From: Shimia aestuarii
Lineage (GTDB): Bacteria; Pseudomonadota; Alphaproteobacteria; Rhodobacterales; Rhodobacteraceae
NCBI RefSeq assembly: GCF_022814865.1
Contig: NZ_JAKVRD010000003.1
Location: forward strand, 94,001-158,000
Direction: 5' to 3'
Length of the DNA stretch: 64,000 nucleotides
Below are positions 54,947 to 64,000 of the stretch, in pieces. Under the pieces are notes generated by a model. That model saw only the letters and a program-made list of their open reading frames with translations, searched no databases and was not told the DNA's origin. Positions within the stretch are counted from its first letter, which is position 1. Each line of letters opens with the position of its first letter. A program made the translations under genes and the position numbers.

Positions 54947-55648
54947 TTACCCCACCAAACCCGCCACCAGCGCCCCCGCCAAATCCCCCCCCCGAAGCGA
55001 CGGCACCACCGCCTCCGCCCCGCTGAAATCATCCGCTTCCGTATAAACCGACGGCGTCACGACAACCGGAATCCCCGCCGCACGAGCCGACAAAACCCCG
55101 TTGCGGCTATCCTCCAACGCAAGGCACTCCTCCCCCCGAAGCCCCAACCGCGCGAGCGCCAGCTCATACACATCCCCCGCCGGTTTCTTCGCCGCGACCT
55201 CGTCTCCTGCGGCAATCACGTCGAACACATCCGCCCCCGTCTGCCCCCAGCAACACTGGCACAGCGCCTCGACATTCTCCCGCGAGGTCGTCGTCGCCAC
55301 CGCCACGCGCAGCCCCTTGGCCCGCGCCGTCTCAATCAACGCCCGCACGCCATCCCGTAAGGGCAGTGCCCCCTGCGCCAGAATATCCACGTAATAGCCT
55401 GTTTTCACGCGATGAATCCGCGCAATCTCCGCGTCGGAAAGCGTCACGCCCCCGGCCTCGGGCATCCCGCAAAACGCCCGTATCCGCTCCTTCCCGCCGG
55501 TGGTTTTCAACAGCGCGCGATAGTCCTCAACCGACCAATGCCAGCCCAAGCCCTCTTCGGAAAACACCCGGTTAAACGCCGCGCGATGCGCCTCTTCCGT
55601 CTCCGCCAGCGTCCCGTCCACGTCGAAAATCAACGCCTTGAGCGTCAC
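54947..55648 (-). CDS. cbbY: HAD phosphatase CbbY (xylulose-1,5-bisphosphate phosphatase type)
   Basis: 233 residues. FDVDGTLAETEEAHRAAFNR has the nucleophile Asp pair; TTGGKERI is characteristic of CbbY; VATTTSRENVEAL and AAKKPAGDVYELALARLGL with LALEDSRNG complete the HAD motifs. CbbY removes xylulose-1,5-bisphosphate, an inhibitory side product of RuBisCO. GTG at 55648 overlaps the cbbZ stop. Last gene of the minus-strand cbb operon. Confidence 0.9.
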   Translation of the reverse strand: MTLKALIFDVDGTLAETEEAHRAAFNRVFSEEGLGWHWSVEDYRALLKTTGGKERIRAFCGMPEAGGVTLSDAEIARIHRVKTGYYVDILAQGALPLRDGVRALIETARAKGLRVAVATTTSRENVEALCQCCWGQTGADVFDVIAAGDEVAAKKPAGDVYELALARLGLRGEECLALEDSRNGVLSARAAGIPVVVTPSVYTEADDFSGAEAVVPSLRGGDLAGALVAGLVG

Positions 55649-56292
55649 GCGAAAACCGCTCCCGTGATCTCGGTCAGCTGCCGGAAATCGTCGAACGCAT
55701 GAGCATGGGTCATCTCGTCGATGCCGACCTTGCGATACCCTTCGGTAAAGAGCGCAAACGGCACCCCCGCACGCTCCGCTGTCTCGGCATCAATCTCGCT
55801 ATCACCCACATAAAGCACATCCCCCCCAAGCGCCGCCATCGCCGCTTGCAGGGGCTTGGGATCGGGCTTTTTCGCATCCGTGCTATCGCCCCCGATCACC
55901 ACATCGAAAAACCCCTCAAGCCCCAGATCTTGAAGGATAATCACCGCTGGCTCATGCGGCTTGTTGGTGCAGACGCCAAGCCGATACCCGGCCTCTTTCA
56001 AACCCGCCAGCACCTCCGCCATATGCGGATAGGGCCGCGTCAGATCGGCGGCAGGGGCGTTATAGATCGCCAGCACATCCGCCACGATCCGATCAAACTC
56101 CGCCATATCCATCCCGACCCGCTGCATCACCCGCTCGACAAGCTTCGGAAGCCCGTTGCCGATGAACGCCGTCACCGTGGCAAGGTCCAAAGCGTCCTGC
56201 CCCTCGGCCGCCAGCATCTTGTTCACCGAAGCATGGATATCTGGCGCGCTATCGATAAGCGTCCCGTCGAGGTCAAAGATGATCGCCTTCAT
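55645..56292 (-). CDS. cbbZ: Phosphoglycolate phosphatase
   Basis: 215 residues. HAD motifs: FDLDGTLIDSAPDIHASVNK, GVCTNKP, KKPDPKPLQAAM and YVGDSEIDAETA. FIGNGLPKLVERV is typical of Gph/CbbZ. It dephosphorylates 2-phosphoglycolate made by RuBisCO oxygenation or DNA repair. The ATG at 56292 overlaps the stop of the redoxin gene, and its own stop overlaps cbbY. Confidence 0.93.
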   Translation of the reverse strand: MKAIIFDLDGTLIDSAPDIHASVNKMLAAEGQDALDLATVTAFIGNGLPKLVERVMQRVGMDMAEFDRIVADVLAIYNAPAADLTRPYPHMAEVLAGLKEAGYRLGVCTNKPHEPAVIILQDLGLEGFFDVVIGGDSTDAKKPDPKPLQAAMAALGGDVLYVGDSEIDAETAERAGVPFALFTEGYRKVGIDEMTHAHAFDDFRQLTEITGAVFA

Positions 56293-56834
56293 GCGCTTTC
56301 CTTCCATTTGATCGAACAGCCCATCGAGGGCACCTGGTCTTGCGGCCCCTTGCCCGTCTCGGCCACCTGCCTCATCGCCTCGTAAAGATCGCGGCGCAAA
56401 TCGGGCGGCCCGGCCTCCTTGCGCGACGCATCGAGACGCCCGCGATACTGCAAACCCCCTGTCGCGTCGAAGCCAAAGAAATCCGGCGTGCAAACCGCGT
56501 CAAAGACCCGCGCAACCGATTGATCTTCATCATAAAGATAGGGAAACGGCAGGCCGAGTTTCTTCATCTCGTCAAACCCGTCCTGCGGATAGGCTTCGGC
56601 GTCATTCGAACTGATCGCCGCGACACCGATGCCAAGCTCTTGCAGGTCTTCCGCATCCCGCAGGATCCGGTCCAGCACCGCCATCACATAAGGACAGTGG
56701 TTGCAGATGAACATGATGAGCGTGCCGTTCTCGCCGGCCACATCCCCAAACCCATAGGTCTTGCCATCCGTGGCCGGGAGCCTGAAATCCGGCGCCCGCC
56801 ATCCGAAGTCACAGACAGGAGGGATTGTGGCCAT
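56289..56834 (-). CDS. Thioredoxin-fold redoxin (AhpC/TSA-like)
   Basis: 181 residues, no signal peptide. APDFRLPATDGKTYGFGDVA begins a peroxiredoxin-like fold, and MFICNHCPYVMAVLDRIL carries a CNHC pair where thioredoxin has CGPC. This is the resA-like cytosolic group often annotated as thioredoxin family protein. It is coupled by ATGA to cbbZ. Its presence in a cbb operon may relate to redox control or may be incidental. Confidence 0.85.
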   Translation of the reverse strand: MATIPPVCDFGWRAPDFRLPATDGKTYGFGDVAGENGTLIMFICNHCPYVMAVLDRILRDAEDLQELGIGVAAISSNDAEAYPQDGFDEMKKLGLPFPYLYDEDQSVARVFDAVCTPDFFGFDATGGLQYRGRLDASRKEAGPPDLRRDLYEAMRQVAETGKGPQDQVPSMGCSIKWKESA

Positions 56835-56849
56835 GCGAGCACTCCATGA

Positions 56850-57773
56850 TTATGCGCCTTCCGGCACAAAGCGATAGGCGCCATCCTTGCGCTCGACACG
56901 GCCCATGCCGCCGCCGGGCAGGTGGTAGCCAATGATACGGGTCTGCTCGGCAGCGAGCTGATCCATGAGGCCAAGCCGCGTCTGAGCCGCTGTCTCGCGG
57001 TCCTGATCCGAACCAAGGCCAAGCCCCGGCGCCATGAAGGCCGCGTGGTGGTTGCCGATGCAATCGCCAAGAACCATGACGCTCTCGCTTCCCGAACGCA
57101 CCTCAAAGGCCATGTGCCCCGGCGTGTGACCATAGCTGGCGCGCGCTGCGATGCCGGGCAGGATTTCCTCACCATCGTCAAAGAAGGTGATCGCGTCCTC
57201 AAGCGCCTCCATCCGGCGTTTGGCGCCCACGGCCATGGTCTTGCGCGACTCCTCGATCGTATCGACGGTCTCGGGGTTCCACCAATAGTCCCATTCTTTG
57301 CGCCCCATCATATAGGTCGCCTCGGTAAAGAGCGGATCGTCGAAATCATCAAGCACGCCCCAAAGGTGATCGGGATGCGCATGGGTAAAGACCACGTGGG
57401 TGATATCGTCGACCGAAAGCCCCATCTCGTCGAGCGCATCGGGAAGCCTCCCGACGCTCGGCATGAAAGCGGGGCCAGAACCCGCGTCAAACAGGATCGT
57501 CCGCTCCCCGTCTTGCAAAAGCGTGACGTTGCACTCCGGCTCAAGCATCCCGTCGCCAAAGCCGAACTGCTTGAAGATCGGCGCACGGTCGGCCTCGGAC
57601 ACACCGTTAAAGGTGAAATCGACTGGCAAGACAAGGTTCCCGTCCGAAAGCGTGGTGAGTGTCTTTTCGCCAAGTGTCGCGCTGTCCGAGGCAAAGGCCA
57701 TACGCCCGCCAAGCCCTGCCAATGCTGTTCCGGCCACTGCCCCCTGAAGAAGGGTCCTCCGCGTCAGTGTCAT
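56850..57773 (-). CDS. Tat-exported MBL-fold metallohydrolase
   Basis: 307 residues. The N-terminus MTLTRRTLLQGAVAGTALAG is a twin-arginine signal. The zinc-binding HxHxDH motif is FTHAHPDHLWG, further ligands are in YGHTPGHMAFEV and LGDCIGNHHA. The group is related to quorum-quenching lactonases and SoxH-like hydrolases. Export to the periplasm makes a Calvin-cycle role unlikely although the gene is inside the cbb operon, 15 bp before the redoxin gene. Confidence 0.9.
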   Translation of the reverse strand: MTLTRRTLLQGAVAGTALAGLGGRMAFASDSATLGEKTLTTLSDGNLVLPVDFTFNGVSEADRAPIFKQFGFGDGMLEPECNVTLLQDGERTILFDAGSGPAFMPSVGRLPDALDEMGLSVDDITHVVFTHAHPDHLWGVLDDFDDPLFTEATYMMGRKEWDYWWNPETVDTIEESRKTMAVGAKRRMEALEDAITFFDDGEEILPGIAARASYGHTPGHMAFEVRSGSESVMVLGDCIGNHHAAFMAPGLGLGSDQDRETAAQTRLGLMDQLAAEQTRIIGYHLPGGGMGRVERKDGAYRFVPEGA

Positions 57774-57850
57774 GTGAACATCCTCTTAATCCTGTTTCGA
57801 GATGCTGAACATGCTGACATTCACAGATATGAATAGCAATGGGCTCATGC

Positions 57851-58540
57851 CTACCCCGCCTTCGCCGCTGCCTCGCGCAAGGCACGGATGTTCGCGCCGT
57901 AGACCTCGGGCGTGTCCACTGTGCCGCCCTTGAACACCGCCGAGCCCGCGACAAAGCAATCCGCGCCCGCCTCGACCAAAGCGCCAATCGTCGTCGGATC
58001 GACCCCGCCATCGACCTGAATATGGATCTCCCGATCGCCGATCATCTCGCGGATCTGACGCACTTTCTCGACGCTTGAGGGGATGAATTTCTGCCCGCCA
58101 AAGCCGGGGTTCACGCTCATCACAAGCACCATGTCACACAGGTCAAGCAGATACTCGACCGCCGAAGCTGGCGTGCCGGGATTAAGGCTGATCCCCGCCT
58201 TCGCCCCCGTCGCCTTGATCGCCTGCAACGTGCGGTGCGGATGCGGCCCGGCCTCAAAATGCGCCACGATCATATCGGCGCCCGCATCGGCATAGGCCTG
58301 AATATACGGGTCCACCGGCGCGATCATCAGATGCACGTCCATAAAGGTCTTCACGTGCGGGCGAAACGCCTTCACTGCCGGCGGGCCAAAGGTCAGGTTG
58401 GGCACGAAATGGCCGTCCATCACGTCCACATGCACCCAATCCGCCCCCTGATCCTCAATCGCCCGAATCTCCGCCCCGAAATTGGCGAAATCAGCAGAAA
58501 GGATCGACGGCGCGATCTTGATGTTGCGGTTGAAGGTCAT
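57851..58540 (-). CDS. rpe: Ribulose-phosphate 3-epimerase
   Basis: 229 residues. It interconverts ribulose-5- and xylulose-5-phosphate. [39 protein letters not shown] with metal His and Asp, DVHLMI, and [16 protein letters not shown] plus the second metal Asp in QVDGGVD are all present. It would be cbbE in a Calvin operon. Separated from fba by 97 bp containing two hairpins, the spot where a RuBisCO gene would be expected. Confidence 0.95.
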   Translation of the reverse strand: MTFNRNIKIAPSILSADFANFGAEIRAIEDQGADWVHVDVMDGHFVPNLTFGPPAVKAFRPHVKTFMDVHLMIAPVDPYIQAYADAGADMIVAHFEAGPHPHRTLQAIKATGAKAGISLNPGTPASAVEYLLDLCDMVLVMSVNPGFGGQKFIPSSVEKVRQIREMIGDREIHIQVDGGVDPTTIGALVEAGADCFVAGSAVFKGGTVDTPEVYGANIRALREAAAKAG

Positions 58541-58570
58541 GGGTCAGCCCCCTGATATATTTCCAAAAAC

Positions 58571-58633
58571 GGCGGGGCAGTGGAGGACCGCCCCGCCGGG
58601 CATCTGAGGGGAGGACACGCCTCCGCCCCTCAG
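58571..58633 (-). terminator. Two hairpins in the fba-rpe gap
   Basis: GGCGGGGC/GCCCCGCC (58571-58578 with 58590-58597) and CTGAGGGG/CCCCTCAG (58604-58611 with 58626-58633) lie in tandem. Without T runs they are likely processing or partial-termination structures that lower expression of genes after fba. Confidence 0.6.
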
Positions 58634-58637
58634 AAAC

Positions 58638-59702
58638 TCATGCGGACTTCTGTACCAGCGCCCCGTCGGCATAGCGCGCAGCCATGTCGTCCATGTCGAT
58701 CACGGTGATCTTCGAGGCGTTGCCCGCCGTGCCAAAGCGTTCAAACCGGTCGCGGCAGAGGTCTTCCATCTCGTTCATCGCAGCGGTGAGGAACTTGCGC
58801 GGGTCGAACTGCGTCGGGGTTTCCGTCGCCACCTTGCGGAACTGCCCGGTCATCGCCATCCGGCAATCGGTGTCGATATTGACCTTGCGCACCCCCATCT
58901 TAATGCCCTTCTCGATCTCTTCGACCGGCACACCATAGGTCTGGGGCATCTCGCCGCCATAGGCGTTGATGAGGTCCTGCAATTCCTGCGGCACCGAGGA
59001 CGAGCCATGCATGACAAGATGCACCGAGGGCAGCTTTTCATGGATCGCCGCGATGGTCTTCATCGACAGGATGTCGCCATCGGGCTTGCGGGTGAACTTA
59101 TAGGCACCGTGGCTCGTGCCGCAGGCAATGGCGAGCGCGTCACATTGCGTCTTGGTGACGAAATCGACCGCCTGATCCGGGTCGGTCAAAAGCTGCTCTT
59201 GGCTAAGCTTGCCGGACGCACCGGAGCCGTCCTCTTCTGCCGCCTCGCCAGTCTCGAGCGAGCCAAGAACACCAAGTTCGCCCTCGACCGACGCACCGAC
59301 CCAATGCGCCATGTCGGTGACGCGCTTGGTGATGTCGAGGTTGTACTCATAGGAGGCGGGCGTCTTCATGTCCGCCTCGAGGCTGCCATCCATCATCACG
59401 CTGGTGAACCCGTGGCGAATCGCTGTCATGCAGGTCGCCTCGTTGTTGCCGTGGTCCTGATGCATACAGACCGGGATTTGCGGGAACATCTCGGCCAGCG
59501 CCTGCACCATGTGGCGCAGCATGATATCGCCCGCATAAGAGCGCGCCCCGCGGCTCGCCTGAAGGATCACCGGCGCATCGACCTTCTCGGCCGCCTTCAT
59601 GATAGCAAGGCCCTGTTCCATATTGTTGATGTTGAACGCGGGCACGCCATAGCCCTCTTCGGCGGCGTGATCGAGAAGTTGGCGAAGCGTAATCAAAGCC
59701 AT
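58638..59702 (-). CDS. fba: Fructose-bisphosphate aldolase, class II (Calvin subtype)
   Basis: 354 residues, the size of the CbbA-type enzyme. It makes fructose-1,6- and sedoheptulose-1,7-bisphosphate. Zinc ligands: MHQDHGNN, and Glu/His in HGAYKFT and HGSSSVP; phosphate loop [33 protein letters not shown] with FNINNMEQG is the usual start. ATG at 59702 follows CCTTTAAGGAGACCGCCGAC. It lies 13 bp downstream of gap. Confidence 0.96.
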   Translation of the reverse strand: MALITLRQLLDHAAEEGYGVPAFNINNMEQGLAIMKAAEKVDAPVILQASRGARSYAGDIMLRHMVQALAEMFPQIPVCMHQDHGNNEATCMTAIRHGFTSVMMDGSLEADMKTPASYEYNLDITKRVTDMAHWVGASVEGELGVLGSLETGEAAEEDGSGASGKLSQEQLLTDPDQAVDFVTKTQCDALAIACGTSHGAYKFTRKPDGDILSMKTIAAIHEKLPSVHLVMHGSSSVPQELQDLINAYGGEMPQTYGVPVEEIEKGIKMGVRKVNIDTDCRMAMTGQFRKVATETPTQFDPRKFLTAAMNEMEDLCRDRFERFGTAGNASKITVIDMDDMAARYADGALVQKSA

Positions 59703-59715
59703 GTCGGCGGTCTCC

Positions 59716-60714
59716 TTAAAGCTGGCCCATGTAAGCGGCGTTGTCGGCCATCCGGCACGAGAACCCCCACTCGTTATCATACCAAGCAAGGACACGCACA
59801 AGCCGTCCGCCCATGACTTTCGTCTGGTCACTGGCAAAATTCGACGAATGGGTGTTGTGGTTATAGTCGACCGAGACTTTCGGCTCGGTCTCATAGGACA
59901 GGACGCCCTGCATCCGGCCCGCCGCCGCCTCTGCGATGATCGCGTTGATATCGGCCTCGGTGACATCCTTGCCTGCCTGAAACGTCAGGTCCACAGCCGA
60001 GACATTCGGCGTCGGCACGCGTATGGCCGACCCGTCGAGCTTCCCGTTCAGCTCCGGCAGCACCTCGCCAATCGCCGCCGCCGCCCCGGTTGAGGTCGGG
60101 ATGAGGCTCATCGCTGCGGCCCGCGCGCGGTAGAGGTCTTTGTGACGCCGGTCGAGCGTCGGCTGATCCCCGGTATAGGAATGCACGGTCGTCATGATCC
60201 CGTTCTCGATCCCCACCGCATCGTTGAGCACCTTGGCAATCGGCGCGAGGCAATTCGTCGTGCAGGATCCGTTCGAGACAACTGCGTGCCCGGCCTCCAT
60301 CTTCTCATGATTCACACCGTAAACCGCTGTCAGATCGGCATTCTTCGCAGGCGCAGAGACAAGCACACGCTTTGCCCCCTGCCCCAGATGCACCGCCGAG
60401 GCCTCGCGCGAATTGAACTGCCCCGAACATTCAAGGACAACATCGACCCCCGACCAATCGAGCTCGGTCGGATCATAGGTCGAGAAGACCTTGATCGGAC
60501 CCTGCCCGACATCCATCGTATCGCTGTCGACGGTTATCTCGCCAGGAAACCGGCCATGCACCGAGTCATATTTGAGCAGGTGGGCGTTGGTCTCGATCGG
60601 GCCGGTGGCGTTCATTTTCACCACCTGAATATCGTCCCGCCCGCTCTCGATGATCGCGCCGAGGGTGCATCGCCCGATGCGCCCCATGCCGTTGATGCCT
60701 ATCTTGATCGTCAT
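59716..60714 (-). CDS. gap: Glyceraldehyde-3-phosphate dehydrogenase, type I
   Basis: 332 residues. Catalytic Cys151 in [13 protein letters not shown] and His in [20 protein letters not shown] binds the dinucleotide. Two positions that favour NAD are changed: the usual NDL is NAT (residues 35-37) and the usual LDGPHKD is LDRRHKD (Arg189-Arg190). Similar changes occur in NADP-using Calvin enzymes, so NADPH use is likely. Flanked by tkt and fba, so a cbbG role fits. ATG at 60714 follows GGGAGAGAACAAGACAC. Confidence 0.95.
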   Translation of the reverse strand: MTIKIGINGMGRIGRCTLGAIIESGRDDIQVVKMNATGPIETNAHLLKYDSVHGRFPGEITVDSDTMDVGQGPIKVFSTYDPTELDWSGVDVVLECSGQFNSREASAVHLGQGAKRVLVSAPAKNADLTAVYGVNHEKMEAGHAVVSNGSCTTNCLAPIAKVLNDAVGIENGIMTTVHSYTGDQPTLDRRHKDLYRARAAAMSLIPTSTGAAAAIGEVLPELNGKLDGSAIRVPTPNVSAVDLTFQAGKDVTEADINAIIAEAAAGRMQGVLSYETEPKVSVDYNHNTHSSNFASDQTKVMGGRLVRVLAWYDNEWGFSCRMADNAAYMGQL

Positions 60715-60734
60715 GTGTCTTGTTCTCTCCCAGC

Positions 60735-62726
60735 TCAGGCCATCAAGGCGCGGGCTTTGTCGGCGACGGCTTCTGCCGTGATGCCGAAATTGCGATAGAG
60801 GTCTTCCGCCGGGGCCGACGCGCCAAAGCCTGTCATGCCCACGAAACCGCCATTCTCTCCAATGAGTGCGTTCCACGTGCTCTGCACCGCCGCCTCAACG
60901 GCGACGCGTGGCGCAGCGCCAAGAACCTCGGCGCGATAGCCTGCGTCCTGCGCTGCGAAAAGCTCCATACAAGGCACCGAAACCACGGCCGCCCGCACCC
61001 CCTGAGCAGCAAGCAGATCGGCGGCTGTGAGCGCAATTTCAACCTCCGACCCGCTTGCCATCAGGGTCACGTCGCGCGTGCCCTCCGCCGCGCGCAGGAC
61101 ATAGGCCCCACGCTTGGTTCGGTTCTCCTCGTCATGCTCCGTGCGCACCGTGGGCAATCCCTGACGCGAGAGCGCAAGGACCGAAGGTGTGGACGGGTCG
61201 CTGATCGCGATTTCCCAAGCCTCCGCCGTCTCGATCGCATCGGCGGGCCGAAACACGTTTACGTTCGGCATGATCCGCAGGCTCGCCACATGCTCGACCG
61301 GCTGATGCGTCGGCCCATCCTCGCCAAGCCCGATCGAGTCATGCGTCATGACGTAAACCACCGGCTGCTGCATCAGTGCCGAGAGGCGGATCGCCGGGCG
61401 GCAATAGTCCGCAAAGGCCAGGAACGTGCCGCCATAGGGCTTGAGACCCCCATGCAGGCTGATCCCGTTCATCACTGCCGCCATGCCATGCTCGCGAATA
61501 CCGTAATGGATATACTCCCCGCCGTAATTCTCGCGGCTGACCGGGGTCATGCCGCCGGTGCGGGTGTTGTTCGAGCCGGTAAGGTCCGCCGAGCCGCCCA
61601 CGGTGTTCGGCAAGGTCGCATTCACCACCTCAAGCGCCATCTCGCTCGCCTTGCGGGTCGCCACCTTGGGCGCGTCCGCCGAGAGCTTGGCCTTATAGGC
61701 ATTGATCGCCGTGCCGAGCTTGGCCCCATCCACAGGCGCCATCGCTTCCTCAAAAGCGGCCCGCGACGTCGAGGCCTGAAGACGTGCCTCCCAAGCCTCC
61801 CGCGCCCGCTTGCCGCGCGCGGCAATCACCTCCCACGCCTCACGCACCTCCGCCGGGATCACGAACGGATCATGCGGCCAGCCCAAAACCTTCCGCGCCG
61901 CCGCGATCTCCTCTGCCCCAAGCGGCGCGCCATGCGTCGCACTGGTGCCCTGCTTGGTCGGCGCACCAAACCCGATGATCGTCTTGCACGCGATGAGCGA
62001 CGGGCGCGCATCCGCCTTGGCCGCCGCAATCGCCTCGGCCACCGCCTCGCGGTCATGCCCGTCCACCGCCTGCACATGCCAGCCGCTCGCGGCAAACCGG
62101 GCTTTCTGATCCGTCGAGGACGAGAGGCTCACACTGCCGTCAATGGTAATGTCATTGTCGTCCCAAAGCACAACCAACCGCCCAAGCCCCATATGGCCCG
62201 CAAAATCAATCGCTTCGTGGCTGATCCCCTCCATGAGACAGCCATCCCCCGCGATCACATAAGTGTAGTGATCGACCAGCTCATCCCCGAACCGGGCCTG
62301 CATCATCCGCTCGGCAAGCGCCATGCCGACCGCCGTGGTGATCCCTTGGCCCAACGGGCCGGTTGTCGTCTCGATCCCCTTGGCATGGCCATATTCCGGA
62401 TGTCCCGCCGTGCGCGATCCCCATTGGCGAAAGGCGCGGATCTGGTCCATGCCCATATCGTCATAGCCCAAGAGGTTGTTGATCGCGTAGACCAGCATCG
62501 AGCCATGCCCCGCACTCATCACAAAGCGATCCCGGTCCGGCCACGTGTCGGCGCTCGGATCCACAGTCATGAAACGGTTGAACAACACCGTCGCCACATC
62601 CGCCATACCCATCGGCGCACCGGGGTGGCCCGAATTTGCCGCCTGCACCGCGTCCATGCTGAGCGCGCGAATGGCATTGGCCATCTGCGTCTCCATATCG
62701 GTCGAAATTTTGGCCTGCTGGTTCAT
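60735..62726 (-). CDS. tkt: Transketolase
   Basis: 663 residues with the three ThDP-enzyme domains. [40 protein letters not shown] with the Mg-ThDP motif, [15 protein letters not shown] and [19 protein letters not shown] with the catalytic Glu/His are present. It moves two-carbon units between sugar phosphates. The ATG at 62726 follows GAGGAGAGACC. It lies between prk and gap as in Rhodobacter cbbT. Confidence 0.96.
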   Translation of the reverse strand: MNQQAKISTDMETQMANAIRALSMDAVQAANSGHPGAPMGMADVATVLFNRFMTVDPSADTWPDRDRFVMSAGHGSMLVYAINNLLGYDDMGMDQIRAFRQWGSRTAGHPEYGHAKGIETTTGPLGQGITTAVGMALAERMMQARFGDELVDHYTYVIAGDGCLMEGISHEAIDFAGHMGLGRLVVLWDDNDITIDGSVSLSSSTDQKARFAASGWHVQAVDGHDREAVAEAIAAAKADARPSLIACKTIIGFGAPTKQGTSATHGAPLGAEEIAAARKVLGWPHDPFVIPAEVREAWEVIAARGKRAREAWEARLQASTSRAAFEEAMAPVDGAKLGTAINAYKAKLSADAPKVATRKASEMALEVVNATLPNTVGGSADLTGSNNTRTGGMTPVSRENYGGEYIHYGIREHGMAAVMNGISLHGGLKPYGGTFLAFADYCRPAIRLSALMQQPVVYVMTHDSIGLGEDGPTHQPVEHVASLRIMPNVNVFRPADAIETAEAWEIAISDPSTPSVLALSRQGLPTVRTEHDEENRTKRGAYVLRAAEGTRDVTLMASGSEVEIALTAADLLAAQGVRAAVVSVPCMELFAAQDAGYRAEVLGAAPRVAVEAAVQSTWNALIGENGGFVGMTGFGASAPAEDLYRNFGITAEAVADKARALMA

Positions 62727-62752
62727 GGTCTCTCCTCCCTCTCGCGCACGCC

Positions 62753-63625
62753 TCAGGCGCGCTTGCTCTCGCTCACCAGACGGTGAACCATCGGCGTGAA
62801 AATAAGCTGCATCGCGAGGTCCATCTTGCCCCCCGGAATGACGATGGAATTCGCCCGGCTCATCCAGCTCCCCTCGATCATCGAGGTGAGATAGGGGAAG
62901 TCGATGCCGCGCGGGTTCTTGAACCGGATCACCACGATGCTTTCATCCGCCGTCGGAATCCAACGCGCACAGAACGGGTTCGAGGTATCGACCACCGGCA
63001 CACGCTGAAAGTTCACGTCCGTTTCGATAAACTGCGGACAGATGCAATGCACATAGGCATGCATCCGGCGCAGGATCGTGTCCGTGACCGCCTCCGTCGT
63101 ATAGCCCCGCTGCGCCTTGTCGCGGTGAATCTTCTGGATCCATTCGAGGTTGATGACCGGCACCACCCCGATCTTGAGATCTGCAAACTTGGCAAGGTTC
63201 ACATCGTCATTGACGACCGCCCCATGCAGCCCCTCGTAGAACAATAGGTCCGATCCCTCCTCGAACTCGGACCAATCGGTGAAAAGCCCCGGCGCCACGC
63301 CATAGCGTTCGGCCTCCATATCGTCATGCACATAGTGCCGTGTGCGGCCCTTGCCGGTCTCGCCATAGTCGCGAAACACCCGCTCCAATTCGCCCAACTC
63401 GTTGGCATCATATGAGAAATGGCTAAACGTCTCGTCGCCCGCCGCCTTGCGCTTTTCCAACTCGGTCTTCATCGCCGCGCGGTCATAGCGGTGAAACGCA
63501 TCGCCCTCGATGCTCACCGCGCTGATCCCCTCGCGGCGGAAAATCTGGTCGAAGGTGGATTTGACCGTCGACGTGCCCGCGCCGGAAGAGCCCGTGACAG
63601 AGATGATAGGGTGTTTCTTGCTCAT
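62753..63625 (-). CDS. prkB: Phosphoribulokinase
   Basis: 290 residues, the bacterial octameric class I size. P-loop [20 protein letters not shown] at residues 10-29, then [12 protein letters not shown] with catalytic Asp, [18 protein letters not shown] with Walker B-like Glu, and [12 protein letters not shown]. It makes ribulose-1,5-bisphosphate, which is used only by RuBisCO in known metabolism. No RuBisCO gene is in this operon. ATG at 63625 follows AAAGGACTCTGACATC. Confidence 0.96.
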   Translation of the reverse strand: MSKKHPIISVTGSSGAGTSTVKSTFDQIFRREGISAVSIEGDAFHRYDRAAMKTELEKRKAAGDETFSHFSYDANELGELERVFRDYGETGKGRTRHYVHDDMEAERYGVAPGLFTDWSEFEEGSDLLFYEGLHGAVVNDDVNLAKFADLKIGVVPVINLEWIQKIHRDKAQRGYTTEAVTDTILRRMHAYVHCICPQFIETDVNFQRVPVVDTSNPFCARWIPTADESIVVIRFKNPRGIDFPYLTSMIEGSWMSRANSIVIPGGKMDLAMQLIFTPMVHRLVSESKRA

Positions 63626-63648
63626 GATGTCAGAGTCCTTTGCGCGCG

Positions 63649-64000
63649 TCAGTTGCGGAACAGACCACGGCTGCCGAACAGCGCCGAGACCTCGTGGTCG
63701 GGAAGATCGTGATAGGTCGCGACGCGGGCGACCTTCTCGGACGAACCAAATACGAAGGGTGTGCGCTGATGCAGGCGGCTCGCGCCCTTGCCCATGATCG
63801 GGTCACAGCCATCCGTGGCCCGCCCGCCCGCCTGTTCGACGACAAAGGCAATCGGCGCACATTCATAGAGCATCCGCAGCCGCCCCTGCTCATAGCCTTC
63901 ACGCTCGTCCGACGGATAAAGGAACACGCCCCCCCGCGTGATGATCCGATGGGTTTCCGCGACAAGCGACGCGACCCAACGCATGTTGAAATTGCGCCCG
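63649..64000 (-). CDS. fbp: Fructose-1,6-bisphosphatase class I, C-terminal part
   Basis: The C-terminal 116 codons are present; the gene runs off the right edge. [20 protein letters not shown] and [20 protein letters not shown], then [20 protein letters not shown], are the conserved substrate-binding end of class I FBPase. In cbb operons this is cbbF and also cleaves sedoheptulose-bisphosphate. It is 23 bp upstream of prkB and starts the visible operon. A cbbR regulator would be looked for beyond the edge. Confidence 0.93.
   Translation of the reverse strand, partial: GRNFNMRWVASLVAETHRIITRGGVFLYPSDEREGYEQGRLRMLYECAPIAFVVEQAGGRATDGCDPIMGKGASRLHQRTPFVFGSSEKVARVATYHDLPDHEVSALFGSRGLFRN

Overview
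The window looks like a chromosomal segment of a marine-type Rhodobacteraceae (Roseobacter-like Alphaproteobacteria). The basis is high GC with strongly GC-ending codons, alphaproteobacterial families (DUF2842, LdtR-type MarR, class Ib aspartate aminotransferase, SdhE next to an XRE regulator), a PHA locus ordered phaZ / phaC-phaP-phaR with TGC-rich PhaR boxes, and a Rhodobacter-like cbbFPTGA gene order. Species assignment is inference. Genes are densely packed: no stretch above 300 bp lacks a gene, and I saw no tRNA, rRNA, insertion sequence, integrase or CRISPR array.

Layout. 1-6240: a truncated XRE regulator divergent from a five-gene branched-chain-amino-acid-type ABC importer. 6237-16168: housekeeping and small conserved genes (thiamine pyrophosphokinase, a 634-residue acidic protein, purA, secG, pyrG, DUF1330, two TerB proteins, a PhnD-like protein). 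16296-25955: an amine/amino-acid island made of a His/Lys/Arg-type ABC importer, two glutamine-synthetase-family ligases around a class I amidotransferase, an FAD amine oxidase and a DegT aminotransferase. It looks like a gamma-glutamylation route for an imported amine. 26038-30535: PHA storage (phaR, phaP, phaC, phaZ). 30594-35440: hydrolases, one broken by an in-frame stop, and an orphan acetolactate-synthase-like enzyme. 35588-37537: thrS. 37776-40310: a bufferin-type RiPP operon (DUF2282 precursor, DUF692 MNIO enzyme, DUF2063 partner, DoxX). 40299-50618: folA-thyA, cold shock protein, glyoxalases, LdtR, sdhE, aminotransferase, MATE pump, PPK2. 50804-54677: DUF2218, a lower-GC membrane protein, parE and a low-GC DUF4393 (Abi-alpha-like) gene. 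54947-64000: a minus-strand Calvin-cycle-like operon fbp-prk-tkt-gap-fba-rpe-(MBL)-(redoxin)-cbbZ-cbbY in which RuBisCO is absent from the place it would be expected.

Points of most interest: the compact bufferin operon; the RuBisCO-less cbb operon with a GAPDH whose NAD-selecting residues are altered; the gamma-glutamyl amine island with the same 10-bp palindrome in front of two of its genes; a 34-bp string of 11-bp tandem units found at two intergenic sites 35 kb apart; PhaR-type operators; and a nonsense-interrupted hydrolase. All assignments were made by reading the sequence; no database search was run.
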